Shown: piece after piece, positions 11,991 to 22,689 of the stretch
Numbering within the stretch: position 1 is the first letter of the stretch
Layout of the letters: each line of letters starts with the position of its first letter
DNA from: Fragum whitleyi
Lineage: Eukaryota > Mollusca > Bivalvia > Cardiida > Cardiidae
DNA length: 64,000 nucleotides
Reading direction: 5' to 3'
NCBI GenBank assembly: GCA_948146395.1
Contig: OX411544.1
Span: 33,996,457-34,060,456, forward strand
Notes under the pieces: model-generated
Database searches by the model: none
Told to the model about the DNA's origin: nothing
What the model saw: only the letters and a program-made list of their open reading frames with translations
Position numbers and translations under genes: made by a program

Positions 11991-12397
11991 GTTGTTTACT
12001 CTCTAGAAGCCAAAAAAATGGTCCAATCATCATGAAACTTTGTCAGAATGTTTGTTAAGTCATGAGGATGAACTCATTTAAAAATGAGAAGATTCCGTGC
12101 CATATCACGGGAAAAGGGGCCTTAATGACAAATTTCGCGTAAGAGCTCCAAACGCCACAAATATAGTCCAATCTTCATGAAACTTGATCAAAATGTTTGC
12201 CAGGTCACAAGAATGAACTCTGTTGAAAATGGGGAGGTTCATACCATATCATAGGAAATGGAGTCTTAATGATAATTTACTTGAAAAATCAGATGGGCGA
12301 TTTAGGGCCCTCAGGGTCCTCTTGTTAATTGATGTGATGTCCCAGTGATCAAAGAGACTCAGGTGTGCGATCTAGGACCATCATGGTTCTCCTGTTT

Positions 12398-12614
12398 GAT
12401 ATGTATATCTATTTCACTTGGAATAAATTACTGGGCCGTTCTTCAAGGGGAATCATATAAATACAACATAGGACTGGGCGATATTGCCGACAAAGCAAGG
12501 GAGGCAGAACTTGGTTTGATAGAGTTGGATGGTAGTGTGAGGATGTGACAGGTATGTAGAACTTTGATTCATTAGCTCGGCTGTTATCGGAGGGAACCAG
12601 TGGGCCCGTTTTAC
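12398..12614. other. Spacer, no recognised feature
   Basis: Short AT-rich sequence between the nested stack and a MITE. The open frames here are short and look like chance. Confidence 0.5.
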
Positions 12615-13054
12615 TACAGTTAACAACATCTTGAAATTGACAAGATGAACGATTTTTGAATGATTGTGGAATGAAATAGAGTGAGTGTGTGGAGCGAATT
12701 TTGAGTAAAATTAATGGGAGGTAATCCAATAGCGCTAATTTTGTTCAAGATGAACAAAATTAGCGTTATTTGTTACATTCCTTAAACAAAATATGCGTAA
12801 TTTTCTTTGTATGTGTCTTCTTGGACCAAACAGACACTTTAAAATCCACACCAGTCAATGAAATCGTAGAATAATTTGATAGATGTAAATCAAATGATAG
12901 TAGTCTTAAATGATTTCGAAATGTTTTCAAATGATTTTGAGCGCTTTTGGTCGATTTGAGTGAGTGTTTGGAATGCATGAATGTGGCGATGAGTGAGCGA
13001 TTAAGAATGTGTTTGATGGAAATGAATGTCAATTTCACGAAGTTACTAACTGTA
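12615..13054. mobile_element. MITE with about 28-bp terminal inverted repeats, TA-flanked
   Basis: The left end TACAGTTAACAACATCTTGA and the inverse of the right end (TACAGTTAGTAACTTCGTGA) agree and continue AATTGACA. TA at both edges suggests a TA target duplication, as in Tc1/mariner elements. Its 440 bp have no coding capacity; two minus-strand open frames of about 106-108 codons inside are incidental. A second copy lies at 14932-15357. Confidence 0.75.
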
Positions 13055-13059
13055 ACCAT

Positions 13060-13290
13060 CTTGTGAAAAAAAAAATCGTAAGTCAAAATCACAAATAGTA
13101 CCTGCTGTTTTCATTCATTATATTCAACCTTACAATATCTCATTGAAATTGTCTTCAGAAGATGATTCCAATGAGATGATGCATGGAAGAATTCCAAATT
13201 TAGTTACCACTGTAGAAACATCTTTAATATTTGACTTGCGCAAAAAATAATCCTAAGATGTTTAGTAAAACAGGCCCATGATGTATTATC
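13060..13290. repeat. Short fold-back repeat, also present at about 59090-59265
   Basis: The segment holds ATCTCATTGAAATTGTCTTC near the inverse GATGATTCCAATGAGAT, and ends TGTTTAGTAAAACAGGCCC. The same combination (GATGATTCCAATGA, AGTTTAGTAAAACAGGCCCC) is seen at 59090-59265. Confidence 0.5.
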
Positions 13291-13307
13291 ATCACCTTGG
13301 CGTCATT

Positions 13308-13852
13308 TTCCACTAGGCAACCGAGGCAGTCGCTCATTTGGCATCCTCCAGACCCTCTGATGTCTATTGATAAAATCCTCACAAAACCTGGACTCGTCTG
13401 TAAAAAGGTGGGGCCCAGTCATTTCGGGTCCAGTTCACATGACCCCATGCCCATGCTAAACGCATTTCCAAGTGAAATTGGGTTAATGGAATATGGACGG
13501 TAGGCCGTCTTGACCCCAGGCCAGCATCATGCAACCGATTTCTGGTGGTTTGGGTAAATACATGACTCGCTCACCAGTAGCATTCTGGAAGTCATTACAT
13601 AAGGTTATTGCATTGTCAAATCGATGACGCCGTGACTGAACCACCAAAAAACGACATTGAACATCATTGGTTGAGCGTTCTCTAACCCAGCATGCAAATG
13701 CCTAACATCGCAAGTCATTATAAACAGAGTTCATATTTGGGAAACAATGCTCTGGACACACCAAGGGCATAAGCAACTTGTCTTTGAGAAAGTCTAAAAA
13801 TAAGCATGCCAGAGACCCTATTCAACTCATCTTGACTAAGATGTCGCCTTAA
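13308..13852 (-). pseudogene. Tc1-like transposase fossil
   Basis: Two blocks on the minus strand are readable. At 13852-13745 a helix-turn-helix-like segment reads RRHLSQDELNRVSG and LSQRQVAYALGVSRALF. At 13405-13310 the catalytic-domain block reads HLFTDESRFCEDF and RHQRVWRMPNERL; TDE includes the first catalytic aspartate of the Tc1/mariner DDE domain. The segment between has several stops, and the second aspartate and the last catalytic acid are missing. A full Tc1 transposase is about 340 residues, so this is a dead, truncated copy. No inverted terminal repeats were found around it. Confidence 0.82.
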
Positions 13853-13854
13853 AC

Positions 13855-14046
13855 ACATGTCTGTCATATTAAAATGGAAACTGATTGTAAAATTTGCTGT
13901 AACTTTGTTAAATCTCGAGAATCTACCGACGTGCTTGAAGAAACAAGGTTGAATGAAATACGTTTTAGGGGGTATGCCTTTTCACAAGCTCTGGATGCAT
14001 AGTATACATGCCGAATCTATATTTAGCTACAAGATTATCAAGTCCA
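13855..14046. other. Possible 5' flank of the Tc1 fossil
   Basis: No feature was recognised. By position this would be the 5' non-coding part of the dead transposon. Confidence 0.35.
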
Positions 14047-14814
14047 AATTTTTAGCTCCACTGGCCGAAGGTCAGCGAGCTATTGTCATGGCGAGGTGTC
14101 CGTCGTGCGTCCGTCTGTCCATGCGTGCGTAAACTTTTCTTTAAACATCTTCTCCTCCTGAACAAATGGGTGGACTTTGATGAAACTTTGCCAGAATGTT
14201 TCTTGGGTGACCCTCTTCTAAAGTTGTCCAAGAAATTTGGATTGACCCCCAAATATGGGCGTGGCAGGGCGGGGCTTATTTTGACCCCGAAATCTTTGAA
14301 TGACATCTCCTCCTGAACCATTAAGCCTATTTTAATGAAACTTTACCGGAATTTTCCTTGTGTGACCCTCTTCTAAAGTTGTTCAAGAAATTTGGATTGA
14401 CCCCCAAATATGGGCGTGGCAGGGCGGGGCATATTTTGACCCCAAAATCTTTGAACGACATCTCCTCCTGAACCATTAGGCTTATTTCCAATGAAACTTT
14501 ACCAGAATGTTCCTTGGGTGACCCTCTTCTAAAGAAATTTAGATTGGATGAGATCCACTGGATCAATAAAATTCAGGTCAGTGGTTTATGGCCATCCTCT
14601 TGTTTCAAAGTGATATCTATATAGTTTTCTTCCTTGTAATTTTACATATGAGTTAAATAAGTTCATTTCTTCATAAGTTAGTTACAACTTAGAAAAACTC
14701 AGAATTCCTTTTGAATGCTGTTCACTTTCATTACCTTCTACTTTCAATATCTTCTTTCAAATCTTGAGATTTTGAATCCAGTGGAGCGATACAGGCCCTC
14801 TTGGGCCTCTTGTT
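14047..14814 (+). mobile_element. Family B element, complete, short
   Basis: The left end is TTTTTAGCTCCACTGGCCGA with a hairpin, then CCGTCGTGCGTCCGTCTGTCC. About two and a half core units with CAAATATGGGCGTGGCAGGG follow. An embedded family A-like right end (TTCAGGTCAGTGGTTTATGG..CCTCTTGTTT) lies at 14573-14606. The real right end is CCAGTGGAGCGATACAGG, a hairpin and CTTGTT at 14814. Confidence 0.85.
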
Positions 14815-14904
14815 ACTGTTCATGAAAAAATACAAAAAATGGGATATATATGTTTTCAGCAAATGATCCTTAAAAGACATGGTGATCCTTAGCAAATTTG
14901 AGTA

Positions 14905-14928
14905 GTATATATATATATATATATATAG
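14905..14928. repeat. (AT)n microsatellite
   Basis: An uninterrupted TATA run of about 24 bp lies directly before the MITE at 14932. Confidence 0.9.
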
Positions 14929-14931
14929 GCC

Positions 14932-15357
14932 TACAGTTAACAACATCGTGAAATTGACAAGGTGAATGCTTTTGAAATGATTTAGGAATGAAATTGAATG
15001 AGTGTGTGGAACGAGTTTTGAGTGAATTTAATGGGAGGTAATCATATGTCGCAAATTTTGTTCAGGATGAGCAAAAATAGCGATATTGATTACCTCTTTT
15101 AATAAAATATGCATACAAGTTCTTTAGATAGCTTCACATTTCTTCAAGAACCTAATAGACGCTTACAGTCTGAATTATATCAGTGAAATCGCTATCCAAA
15201 TTTATTTTGAGTGAGGTGTTTGATTCTATATCTTTCAATGGGTTTAAGCGTTTTTGAATTGTTTGAATGAGTGTTTGGAATGAATGGTACGCTGAATGAG
15301 CGATTTAGAATAGTTTTGATCGAGATGAATGTCAATTTCACGATGTAACTAACTGTA
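14932..15357. mobile_element. MITE, second copy of the TACAGTTA family
   Basis: The left end TACAGTTAACAACATCGTGA and the right end TCACGATGTAACTAACTGTA are near-perfect inverse matches. At 426 bp it matches the copy at 12615-13054 throughout, including ATTAATGGGAGGTAATC and the TTTTGTTCAxGATGA inner fold. Confidence 0.78.
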
Positions 15358-15533
15358 CGTGCCAAGTTCGAACACCGCCAACAATAATATTTCGAAGCGC
15401 GAAATGTGGCAAAGAAAACATTTCTTACAAACAGCATCTTATATTCTAGATAATTCCATGTAACTGGCAAACGGCGTGGAATGCACGTGTTCAAATTATC
15501 CTCTTCAAATTGTATTAACCGTCTATCATTAGA

Positions 15534-15698
15534 TTAGGGTAGTTGAACCGTAGTAGTTCCGCAGCGTTTTTGGGAGTAATTAACTTTAACAGTGTTAACC
15601 GAGGTTTCCTAATGATTTTTATCAGGAAACCTCGGTAAATATCGTGAAAGTTTACGAGTCCCGAAATGTTGCGGAACTATTACGATTCCACTACCTTA
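15534..15698. mobile_element. Fold-back MITE, about 165 bp
   Basis: The left arm TAGGGTAGTTGAACCG..TAGTTCCGCA pairs with the inverse of the right arm TGCGGAACTATTACG..CACTACCTTA. An inner hairpin ACCGAGGTTTCCT/AGGAAACCTCGGT (15598-15610 and 15624-15636) makes the whole element fold on itself. It has no coding capacity. Confidence 0.7.
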
Positions 15699-15834
15699 AA
15701 TTGTCGGGCCTCGACATTTTTCAGATTTCTCGGTAGTACGGGAGGCTGTACAAGCAATGCTGTATCTCGGACTATTTTGTGTGTGCAGAGGTATCTCCTG
15801 TGTCGATGCTAAGTTATTTGGTTTTGAAGCAAAG

Positions 15835-16085
15835 AAGGCGTTCCTGTGTACCGCAGTTGGATTCGATTCCCGGGCTGGTACACTAACATACTAATTGTCT
15901 TTCGGATGAGGCGTTTGACGATACTTAACACCGAGCACGTTAAAGAACCATGGCGTATCTCAGCAGTAGTTTCGTCATGTATCCTTGCACTATCCCCCGT
16001 AACAACTAACCGTCTCCTGGGGGCGTCGATCTTATGGGCATGTGCTACGGTAGCGACGATAAATAAACAGAAATACACACCTGTG
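15835..16085 (+). mobile_element. tRNA-related SINE with GGATGAGRCGTT core
   Basis: A Pol III B-box-like GATTCGATTCCCGGGC lies near the start, followed by ACTAATTGTCTTTCGGATGA, GCGTTT and CACGTTAAAGAACC. The same core, inverted, is at 17380-17480 (CTCATCCGATGGACAATTAG). The 5' half of the tRNA head is unclear. Confidence 0.55.
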
Positions 16086-16173
16086 TACCGCAGTTGTGTT
16101 CTTTTTCTGTGCAGGTTAGTGTTTCTTGTGGTCATTTCTACGCTCCAAAGGCGAAATGTTTGAGAAATTTATT

Positions 16174-16209
16174 CCGCTTTGTTTACACGTATGCCCACGT
16201 ACAAAGCGG
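16174..16209. repeat. CCGCTTTG..CAAAGCGG hairpin
   Basis: CCGCTTTG and CAAAGCGG face each other over about 20 nt. A related hairpin is at 17849-17886. It resembles the left end of a further element family, but no body was found. Confidence 0.45.
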
Positions 16210-16281
16210 GTTTAATGTCTAAACGTTCGAAAACGTTTCTGTATCCTGAATAAAAGGTTGGGGTTTTTTGGAAGTGCATCG

Positions 16282-16737
16282 ATCTAAATTTTGATGGATT
16301 AAATAGAGTTTAACGCCGTTTTCAACATTTTTATGCCCCCGATAGGGAGGCATCATAAATTTGACTTGTCCGTCCGTCCGTCCGTCTGTCCGTCCGTCCG
16401 TCATTCCGTCCAAAAACTTTAACATTGGCCATAACTTCTAAATCAAAGCGGTGTCGGGGGCATTGTCATCTTACAGTGACAGCTCTTGTTTCACTTATAT
16501 CGCGGCGGCTGGAACACCTAACAGTGGTTTCCTGGTATTTCTCTCACCAGTGCAACCACCACATCCTTTCCTAGCCACAAGCTGCTATCTCACATAGGTC
16601 TATGATTATCAACCCATTGGTGAGAGACGATTAATCGGAAAGAATGAGTGCCGCCGTCGGGGATCGAATCCGGGACCTCTTAAGTGACAGTCCGACGCTC
16701 TACCAACTGCGCTATGACAGTGGCATCTAAATTTTGA
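16282..16737 (-). mobile_element. tRNA-derived SINE-1 copy with target duplication, split by a family D element
   Basis: On the minus strand the tRNA-like head reads GTCATAGCGCAGTTGGTAGA and GATTCGATCCCCGAC; the tail is GTTGAAAACGGCGTTAAACT. The target duplication ATCTAAATTTTGA (13 bp) is at 16282-16294 and 16725-16737. A family D element (16330-16490) sits within the 3' half, between CAACATTTT and CACTTATATCG. Confidence 0.85.
16330..16490 (+). mobile_element. Family D element (short), nested in SINE-1
   Basis: The left end is TTTATGCCCCCGATAGGGAG, then CCGTCCGTCCGTCCGTCTGT at 16369-16408. The right end is GTGTCGGGGGCATTGTCA with hairpin TGTCA..TGACA and CTCTTGTT. ATGCCCCCGA and TCGGGGGCAT are the subterminal inverted repeats. 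It has almost no core. Confidence 0.82.
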
Positions 16738-17531
16738 AATCAATATTTCATATACACACACATGTATTTTATAAAAAAAATTGTTTCTTCTATACCCGTT
16801 ACTAACTGTAAAATAGTTGTCTAATCGAAACAGCCATTTTTTTTTGCTGAGTTTATGGATTTAAATTCAATTGACATTATTTGGGACATTCCAACAGGAC
16901 TCGTGTTTCTTTAATAATTCTAAAATTAGTTTTAAGTAGGCGGTACAGACTTATATCAGTCTATAATGTCAGAGGAGGGTCAATTTTAACGGGGGATATT
17001 GCATGGATACACGCAAAACCCCAGGGGCCGTATTCACCAAAGCATTTTGCATGGATTTAGCACAATAAATCCCCAAAACAGATAATTTTTTAGGTCCAAG
17101 ATGTATTCACCAAACCATTCTAATTTACGGACCGTACTAAATACTTAAGAATTTCTCCAATTTTCCAAGTCTAATAGGCCTACCTACCGTGCTAAATGAG
17201 AAAATTGGCTGATACCCGCTGTACAAACAGTTCTACATTGAGGCTTCTAAATTGTGTTGGTTAATACGTACTTTAATCCATTATTGGGAAAGTCCAGACT
17301 TGACAATTTAGCCTAAACTGAATTCTAAAATTTAGAATAGGTTGGGCCCCTGGTTCCTTAATAACGTACTTGATTTAAAGCACCGTCACAAGCAGGCTCG
17401 GTTTAACGTCTCATCCGATGGACAATTAGTTTGTTCGTGTGCAAACACGGGAATCAAACCCACGATATCATCCTTAAATGGTTTAGGAATCGGATACGGA
17501 AAAGAATTATCCTTGTGTGATCCATAACCAT
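16738..17531. other. Mostly unassigned; inverted SINE core at 17380-17480
   Basis: At 17380-17480 the minus strand shows TTTGATTCCCGTGTTTGC, CTAATTGTCCATCGGATGAG and ACGTTAAACCGAG, matching the SINE at 15835. The rest has no recognised feature. Confidence 0.5.
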
Positions 17532-17741
17532 GCATCCAAAAATTATTGTCATTGGATGAAAAATATGTCTTTTGTGGGCGGAGGTCATTTCTCTTTATGT
17601 TACAATAGTGGAAACTTTGAAAATCATTTCAACATCAGTAGAACCCAAAATATCTAAAAAATCTAGTCAAAACTTAGATTTGCTATTACAAGAATTTCAA
17701 GCCTGTGGAGCGACTCAAGCCATTCATAGCTTTCTAGTTTC
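17532..17741 (+). mobile_element. Family C right-end fragment
   Basis: One partial core unit (GTGGGCGGAGGTCATTTCTC) is followed by CCTGTGGAGCGACTCAAG, hairpin AAGCCATTCATAGCTT and CTAGTTT. No left end is present. Confidence 0.8.
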
Positions 17742-19142
17742 TAGATCTTTCAAAAGAATGAGTGTCTGGATGTTGCTTTAAGAGAAAGGCTTGTCCAAAG
17801 GACATAAGGGTAAAAATCAACAATTGTTAAAACTGTTAAAAAAATTACACCCCGCTTTGCACATATACTTGCGTGCAAAACGGGGTATAAGTTACAAACA
17901 GTTTGTGCCTTTCCGTCATCCTTTACGCAGGGTAGGAATGTTCACCCTTTTATAAAAGGTCACAGTTGATGGGTCGCTGAACTTGCTCAATGGTCTCCTT
18001 CATGACCCGCCCCTCAAATATTAAAGCGTTGTTTATTTGCAAATTATGATATAACCTACGTCGTTGGAGTGAAATAATATTTTGATACTTACACGAGTGT
18101 TATTACACGAAGAAAAGCGTTATATTTTTTGCTAGGAAAATGATGTCATAATGGATTTACTGACGACATTTCGAAAACGGCGTTATATATGTTTGGCGGA
18201 ACAACATGAAACGATTAATATCGTAACTTTCTCATTTTATCACCAAATTCGGATCATATTATAATTTGTCAAATTTGTGCTCATCAAATACCGAATTTAT
18301 TCAAATCGACATCTATAAACAGTTAAAATCTCGGTGGAGTCTCGTTTAATCTGTTTATGGATGACTCGTTTAATAAATTCGATATTCCATGACCACTCAT
18401 TCAATATCCTCTACATACAATGCATCAAAAGGCAAATTGTTAGAAGGCGACAAAAACGTCGTAAAACGTTTATGTTGCCCATCCAGGAAAATATTGGAAC
18501 AAATGGCTGAAATGTAGGATTTCAACATTCATCTCTTAGAAATTAGTATGAAATTAGTATATTTTTAAAGTGATAGCGGTGATTTGTTTATTTTCAAAAG
18601 ACTTTCCTTTCAGGTATATTCATGATGATCAGGTTCGCCGTTTTCCATGCAGAGTTTTTCAAACAGTCTGGTGACGAAAAAAGAAGCTTGATATCAAGCC
18701 TCATGCTGGGTTTGCGCTCTGTATTATTGCTTGGCAGGTCACCCAGGTCGCAGCTGGTCTTAGCACAGTAATAGCTCGGATCAATGAAAAACAGGAAGAA
18801 AAGACATGTAAAGTTGTTTCAGACTCAACACTGAAACACTAAGGAATATGAGCGTTGAATTTGATCCAATTTATCATTACCTGGCAACCAAACGGTAGAC
18901 TGATCAAGTTTGTTAAAGCTATGAATTACAATTATACTGGGAAATATGGTTAGGCATCAAAACTTTATTGGTTCTTTTGTAAAAGGTGCACTGAGTTTCA
19001 AAATCATATTTTATGTGCGTACACCATTCTGAAGCATAATTTTATTAAAAATAATGGAACTATTTCATAGAATATGGCAAGGGAACCTAACATACCCCTA
19101 AATACAAACTGTAAATTGGCATCACAAGCAGCCCTGGATTCA
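17742..19142. repeat. Diverged long repeat (family X) and unassigned sequence
   Basis: From about 18000 to 18420 the sequence aligns by eye with 24835-25220 (ATAACCTACG, GATGTCAT or GATGACGTCAT, ATATCG, TTGTGCTCAT, GACTCGTT, ATTCGATATTC). The hairpin CCCCG..CGGGG at 17849-17886 is described with 16174. At 18620-18770 a short open frame is unrecognised. No ends were found. Confidence 0.5.
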
Positions 19143-20010
19143 TTTTTTTATCCCCCGCCGAAAAAATTTTCGGGGGGGGGGGGATATTGTTTTTGCCATG
19201 TCCGTCCGTCCGACATTCGTTTCCGCGCTATTTCTTGAAAACTATAGAACGGATTTCAATCAAACTTGGCACACATCTTCACTACAATAAGGACATGCGC
19301 ATATCGTCGGGGATACCCGGTTCGACCGTCGAAATTAGAGTAACTGCCCCTGACTATTTAAGCCATATACATACATAGTGATATTCATTTCCGCGCTATT
19401 TCTTGAAAACTATAGACCGGAAATCAATGAAACTTGGCACACAGCTTCACTACAATGAGGACATGCGCATATCGTCGGGATAACCCGGTTCGACCGTCGA
19501 ATTTACTGCCCCTGACTATTTAAGCCATAAACATACATAGTGATATTCGTTTCCGCGCTATTTCTTGAAAACTATAGACCGGATTTCAATGAAACTTAGC
19601 ACACAGCTTCACTACAATGCGGACATGCGCATATTGTCGGGATAACCCGGTTCGACCGTCGAATTTTCTGCCCCTGACTATTTAAGCCATTTACATACAT
19701 AGTGATATTCGTTTCCGCGCTATTTCTTGAAAACTATATACCGGATTTCAATGAAACTTGGCATATAGCTTCACTACAAAGAGGACATGCGCATATCGTC
19801 GGGGTTACCCGGTTCGACCGTCGAATTAGAGTTACTGCCCCTGACTGTTTAAGCCATATACATACAGAGTGATATTCGTTTCCGCGCTATTTCTTGAAAA
19901 CTATTGGTTGATGTAGATAAAAGATAACCTGTACCTAATTTTGATATTAACTCCATTGACAATGAAAATATGTTCGGCGGGGGATATCAATTCAACGAAT
20001 TTGCTTGTTT
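19143..20010 (+). mobile_element. Family H element, complete, about 165-bp tandem core
   Basis: The left end is TTTTTTTATCCCCCGCCG with hairpin GAAAAAATTTTC and a G run, then CCGTCCGTCC. Four full units start at 19215, 19383, 19545 and 19707, with a partial one at 19873; each begins TTCGTTTCCGCGCTATTTCT and contains CGGTTCGACCGTCGAA. The right end is CGGCGGGGGATAT, hairpin AATTCAACGAATT and TGCTTGTTT. ATCCCCCGCCG and CGGCGGGGGAT are perfect inverted repeats. Confidence 0.85.
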
Positions 20011-21228
20011 CTCTGTAAAGCAACTGTCAGTTCTAGTATGGCTACCATTTGCAAGAATCATCGCTCGACAACTTACCTCTGTGCCCTTCTTATCCACTGT
20101 TTGTGGTACATTTAATAAGTTCCTCTGCATTCTTCAGTTATCACGCGGACAAATGAACTGTCTAATACATTTTGTCTACAATAACCCCTACATTTGCTGT
20201 AATGAATAAAAAAGTCTGGAGCGACTAGTCCAGTCTGTCTAAACAAGACGTTCAAGTGCAGGTACAATTTCTTTAGAGTACGCTGATTTTCGCATCCATA
20301 ATAGACGTCACATATAGCAGGAATTAGATTAACATCTTAGATCAAAGCGTACAGACCAAAATCGATCATCGAAAATCGTCAGTTTATTTGACGTCATTAT
20401 CTTTTAAACGCCATCATCCATTCGAATTTGGTATCAAACTGTTTGTCTCGACCTGATCTAGTGAATTATAAAATTTAAAGAAGTATGGAAAAACAAAACG
20501 GACGATATTACATTTTAAACGCGAAGAGATGATTCACAACGTCGTGTTTAAAACATACGTTACTAGGCAACTTTGGAACGTTATATATGTAAACAAGTTG
20601 AATATATCGCAAAATAAAAACCGGCATGAAATCGGAAATAAAGTCAATAACTAACTAGCGAAGTTTTGTTATATTCAGACGAAGTTTTTCAAAAGCGCGT
20701 TCTACCTTAAATAGAAAAAGCCGAGCGTTAACAATACGTGAAATCACTCGTTAATCCACGTTTTTTCTCCCGTTTACGCCCGGGTTTTGTTCGTTAACGT
20801 ATGCCTGTAACGACCCGAAAACGCACATTTTATGCTGAATAAGTATTGTGACCCATAGAGGGACCATCTGGGTTGTACGTAAATTGTCGACCCAAGGCTT
20901 CTATTACGGCCTGATATACCACAGAAGAAACATGGCACATTAAAGTGGATTTTCGTTTGTTTCAGTGTAAGTTATTTCATTTTGTGAGCAACAAAGGCTT
21001 TATTTTTTATGAGAGGCAGAGATTAGAGTAAAAAACAGCTTTTGTTGCTAACGAAATTGAAATCAATTGATCTTACAAAATATAAAATATTTCTTAACTA
21101 TAAGGCAATATGTGAAAATTTTAAGACAAATTATCTTTAAGCGCGTCATTTTGCACGTGATTGCTATGCAATTTTCAAGTTGGCGTCCGCTAAGATGACC
21201 TCAGTATATAACCGATAGCGGGGTATTA
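20011..21228. repeat. Family X long repeat, copy 2, and unassigned sequence
   Basis: The part at 20700-21210 aligns by eye with 30690-31090 (CGTTAATCCACGTTTT, CTCCCGTT, CCCGG, TTTTGTTCGT, GTATGCC, GAGCAACAAAGGC or GAACAACAAAAGC, GATTGCTATGCAA). It contains an inner inverted repeat around GAGCAACAAA/TTTGTTGCTA. One TGACGTCA is at 20389. Confidence 0.55.
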
Positions 21229-22554
21229 ATTTTTAGCTCCACTGACCGAAGGCCACTGGGGCTATTGTCATGGCGCTGTGTCCATCGCACGTCAGTGCGT
21301 CCGGTCATAAGCTTTTTCTTTAAAATTCTCCTCAGAAACTACTGGGTGGATTTTAACCAAACTTCACAGGAATGATCCTTAGGTGACCCTCAATCAAAGT
21401 TGATCAAAGATTAGTGATCCGATGAAAAACAAGGCTTTAATGGGCGTGGCTAATTTCCATTTATGGTAATATGTGACTTTTCTCAGAATCTTACCAATGG
21501 ATATCAACCAAATCACTGGAATGATCATCATATGACCCTTTATCAGTCTACAAAAAAAATTGTGATCAGGAGAAAAATATGAATTTTATGGCCAGAGATC
21601 ATTTCTCTATATGTTTTATAGTGGAAACCTTGAACATCATTTCCTCAGAATCTACCAAATGGGTATCAACCAAATTTCACTGGAATGATTCTTTAGTGAT
21701 CCTTTATCAGTTTCCAAAAAATATTGTGGTAAGATGAAAAATACCTTTTTTATGGGCGGAGATCATTTCTTCAGATGTGTTATATGGTCTAATCTCCAAT
21801 ATAGGGTAGAACAAGCTTTTCACAAAGTTTAAACAGATGAATTTCAACCAAGTACTACGGGAATTTTATTTCTGTGAAGTTGTATCAATCGGCAAATAAT
21901 ATTTTAATCAGATGAACAGCATGTTTTTTTAATTGGCAGAGGACATTTTAACATATAAAGTGAATATTTGATCACTTTTGGTATCGCCTAAATGATGATT
22001 TTTTAGACTCATTATATTTAATAGGTGTAAAGATTGTAGTTTAGAAGGAACATAAGCTTTCTTGAATCCAAATGTGTAGAAACATTTGTTGAATAAGCCT
22101 GAGAATACCCCCCTTAGAATTGGTCAGTTAAGTTGAACGAAGGGTGACTTCACAAAGAGGGCAAGGGGTGTAAAGATGCCTACTGAATGTTCAGAGTGAG
22201 GAAAAAGATCTGAGTTGACTGCACTCAAAGGCATTGGACAGCATAAATATATTGGATTTAATATTTTACTTCTTATTATCATTAATAAGAATTTTGTTTT
22301 GATGACAAATAATTATTGTGAAGTAACACCCTTATAGTGGTGTTTAATGAAAAGCAGAAAGATCTACAATCAAAATTTTGTAGATAAAATACCTGTATAT
22401 TGTGCAGTAACATTCTGTTAGTGTTGAAATTTTTATTTTTGGATTTCAAACAAATTTCACTGGAATGATCCTTGTTTTATACAGCCTTATCATCCTCTAA
22501 TAATCATTATCAGGATATTCAGGCCTATGAAGCGAATCAGGCGCCTCTAGTCTT
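21229..22554 (+). mobile_element. Family C element, complete but worn
   Basis: The left end TTTTTAGCTCCACTGACCGA is followed by GGGGCTATTGTCATGGCG. Tandem units of about 165 bp with TTATGGGCGGAGATCATTTC follow, decaying rightwards. The right end is worn: CAGGCCTATGAAGCGAATCA, then GGCGCCTCTAGTC. The part at 21960-22440 has lost its unit structure. Confidence 0.65.
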
Positions 22555-22631
22555 AAATATCCTTTCCACTGTTACAGCAACATGTATTGATTATTAAAGA
22601 CTCATAATAATCTCGCATCTTTATTTGACAA

Positions 22632-22689
22632 CAGTGTGATTTTCTAGGTTCAGGTGAGCGATTAAGGACAGTCATGGCCCTCTTGTTTT
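22632..22689 (+). mobile_element. Family A right-end fragment
   Basis: GTTCAGGTGAGCGATTAAGG, a GGAC..GGCCC hairpin and CTCTTGTTTT. There is no left end; the 1.2-kb TIR element begins directly at its T-run. Confidence 0.75.

Larger units (their letters stand above)
7697..12326 (+). mobile_element. Second-level family A element in the nest
   Basis: The left end TTTTTAGTTCACCTGAGCAC with its hairpin starts at 7697. The core consists of units with GCCACAAATATGGTCCAATC and AAAAGGGGCCTTAATGACAA. The right end is GGGCGATTTAGGGCCC, a hairpin, and CCTCTTGTT at 12326. It is interrupted by two further complete elements (8883-10160 and 10905-11990). Confidence 0.8.
6965..12397 (+). mobile_element. Outermost family A element of a nested stack
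   Basis: A worn left end (AGCTTACCTGAACTCGAAGTG) opens at 6965. The element is split at about 7696 in GACATCTGCCTTTTT and resumes at 12327 with AATTGATGTGATGTCCCAGT. It closes with CTCAGGTGTGCGATCTAGG, a worn hairpin and CTCCTGTTT at 12397. The intact joint can be read at 10070-10110, where an unbroken copy has CTGCCTATTTGATTGATGAG. Confidence 0.75.

Noticed and set aside
12409..13092. Minus-strand open frames of 106 and 108 codons
   Set aside because: They overlap a MITE and its inverted repeats; frames shift between the sister copies.
15192..15494. Minus-strand 100-codon open frame
   Set aside because: It lies largely in the second MITE copy and is not kept in the first.
15809..16163. Open frames of 105 and 108 codons on both strands
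   Set aside because: They overlap the SINE at 15835; no protein family was recognised.
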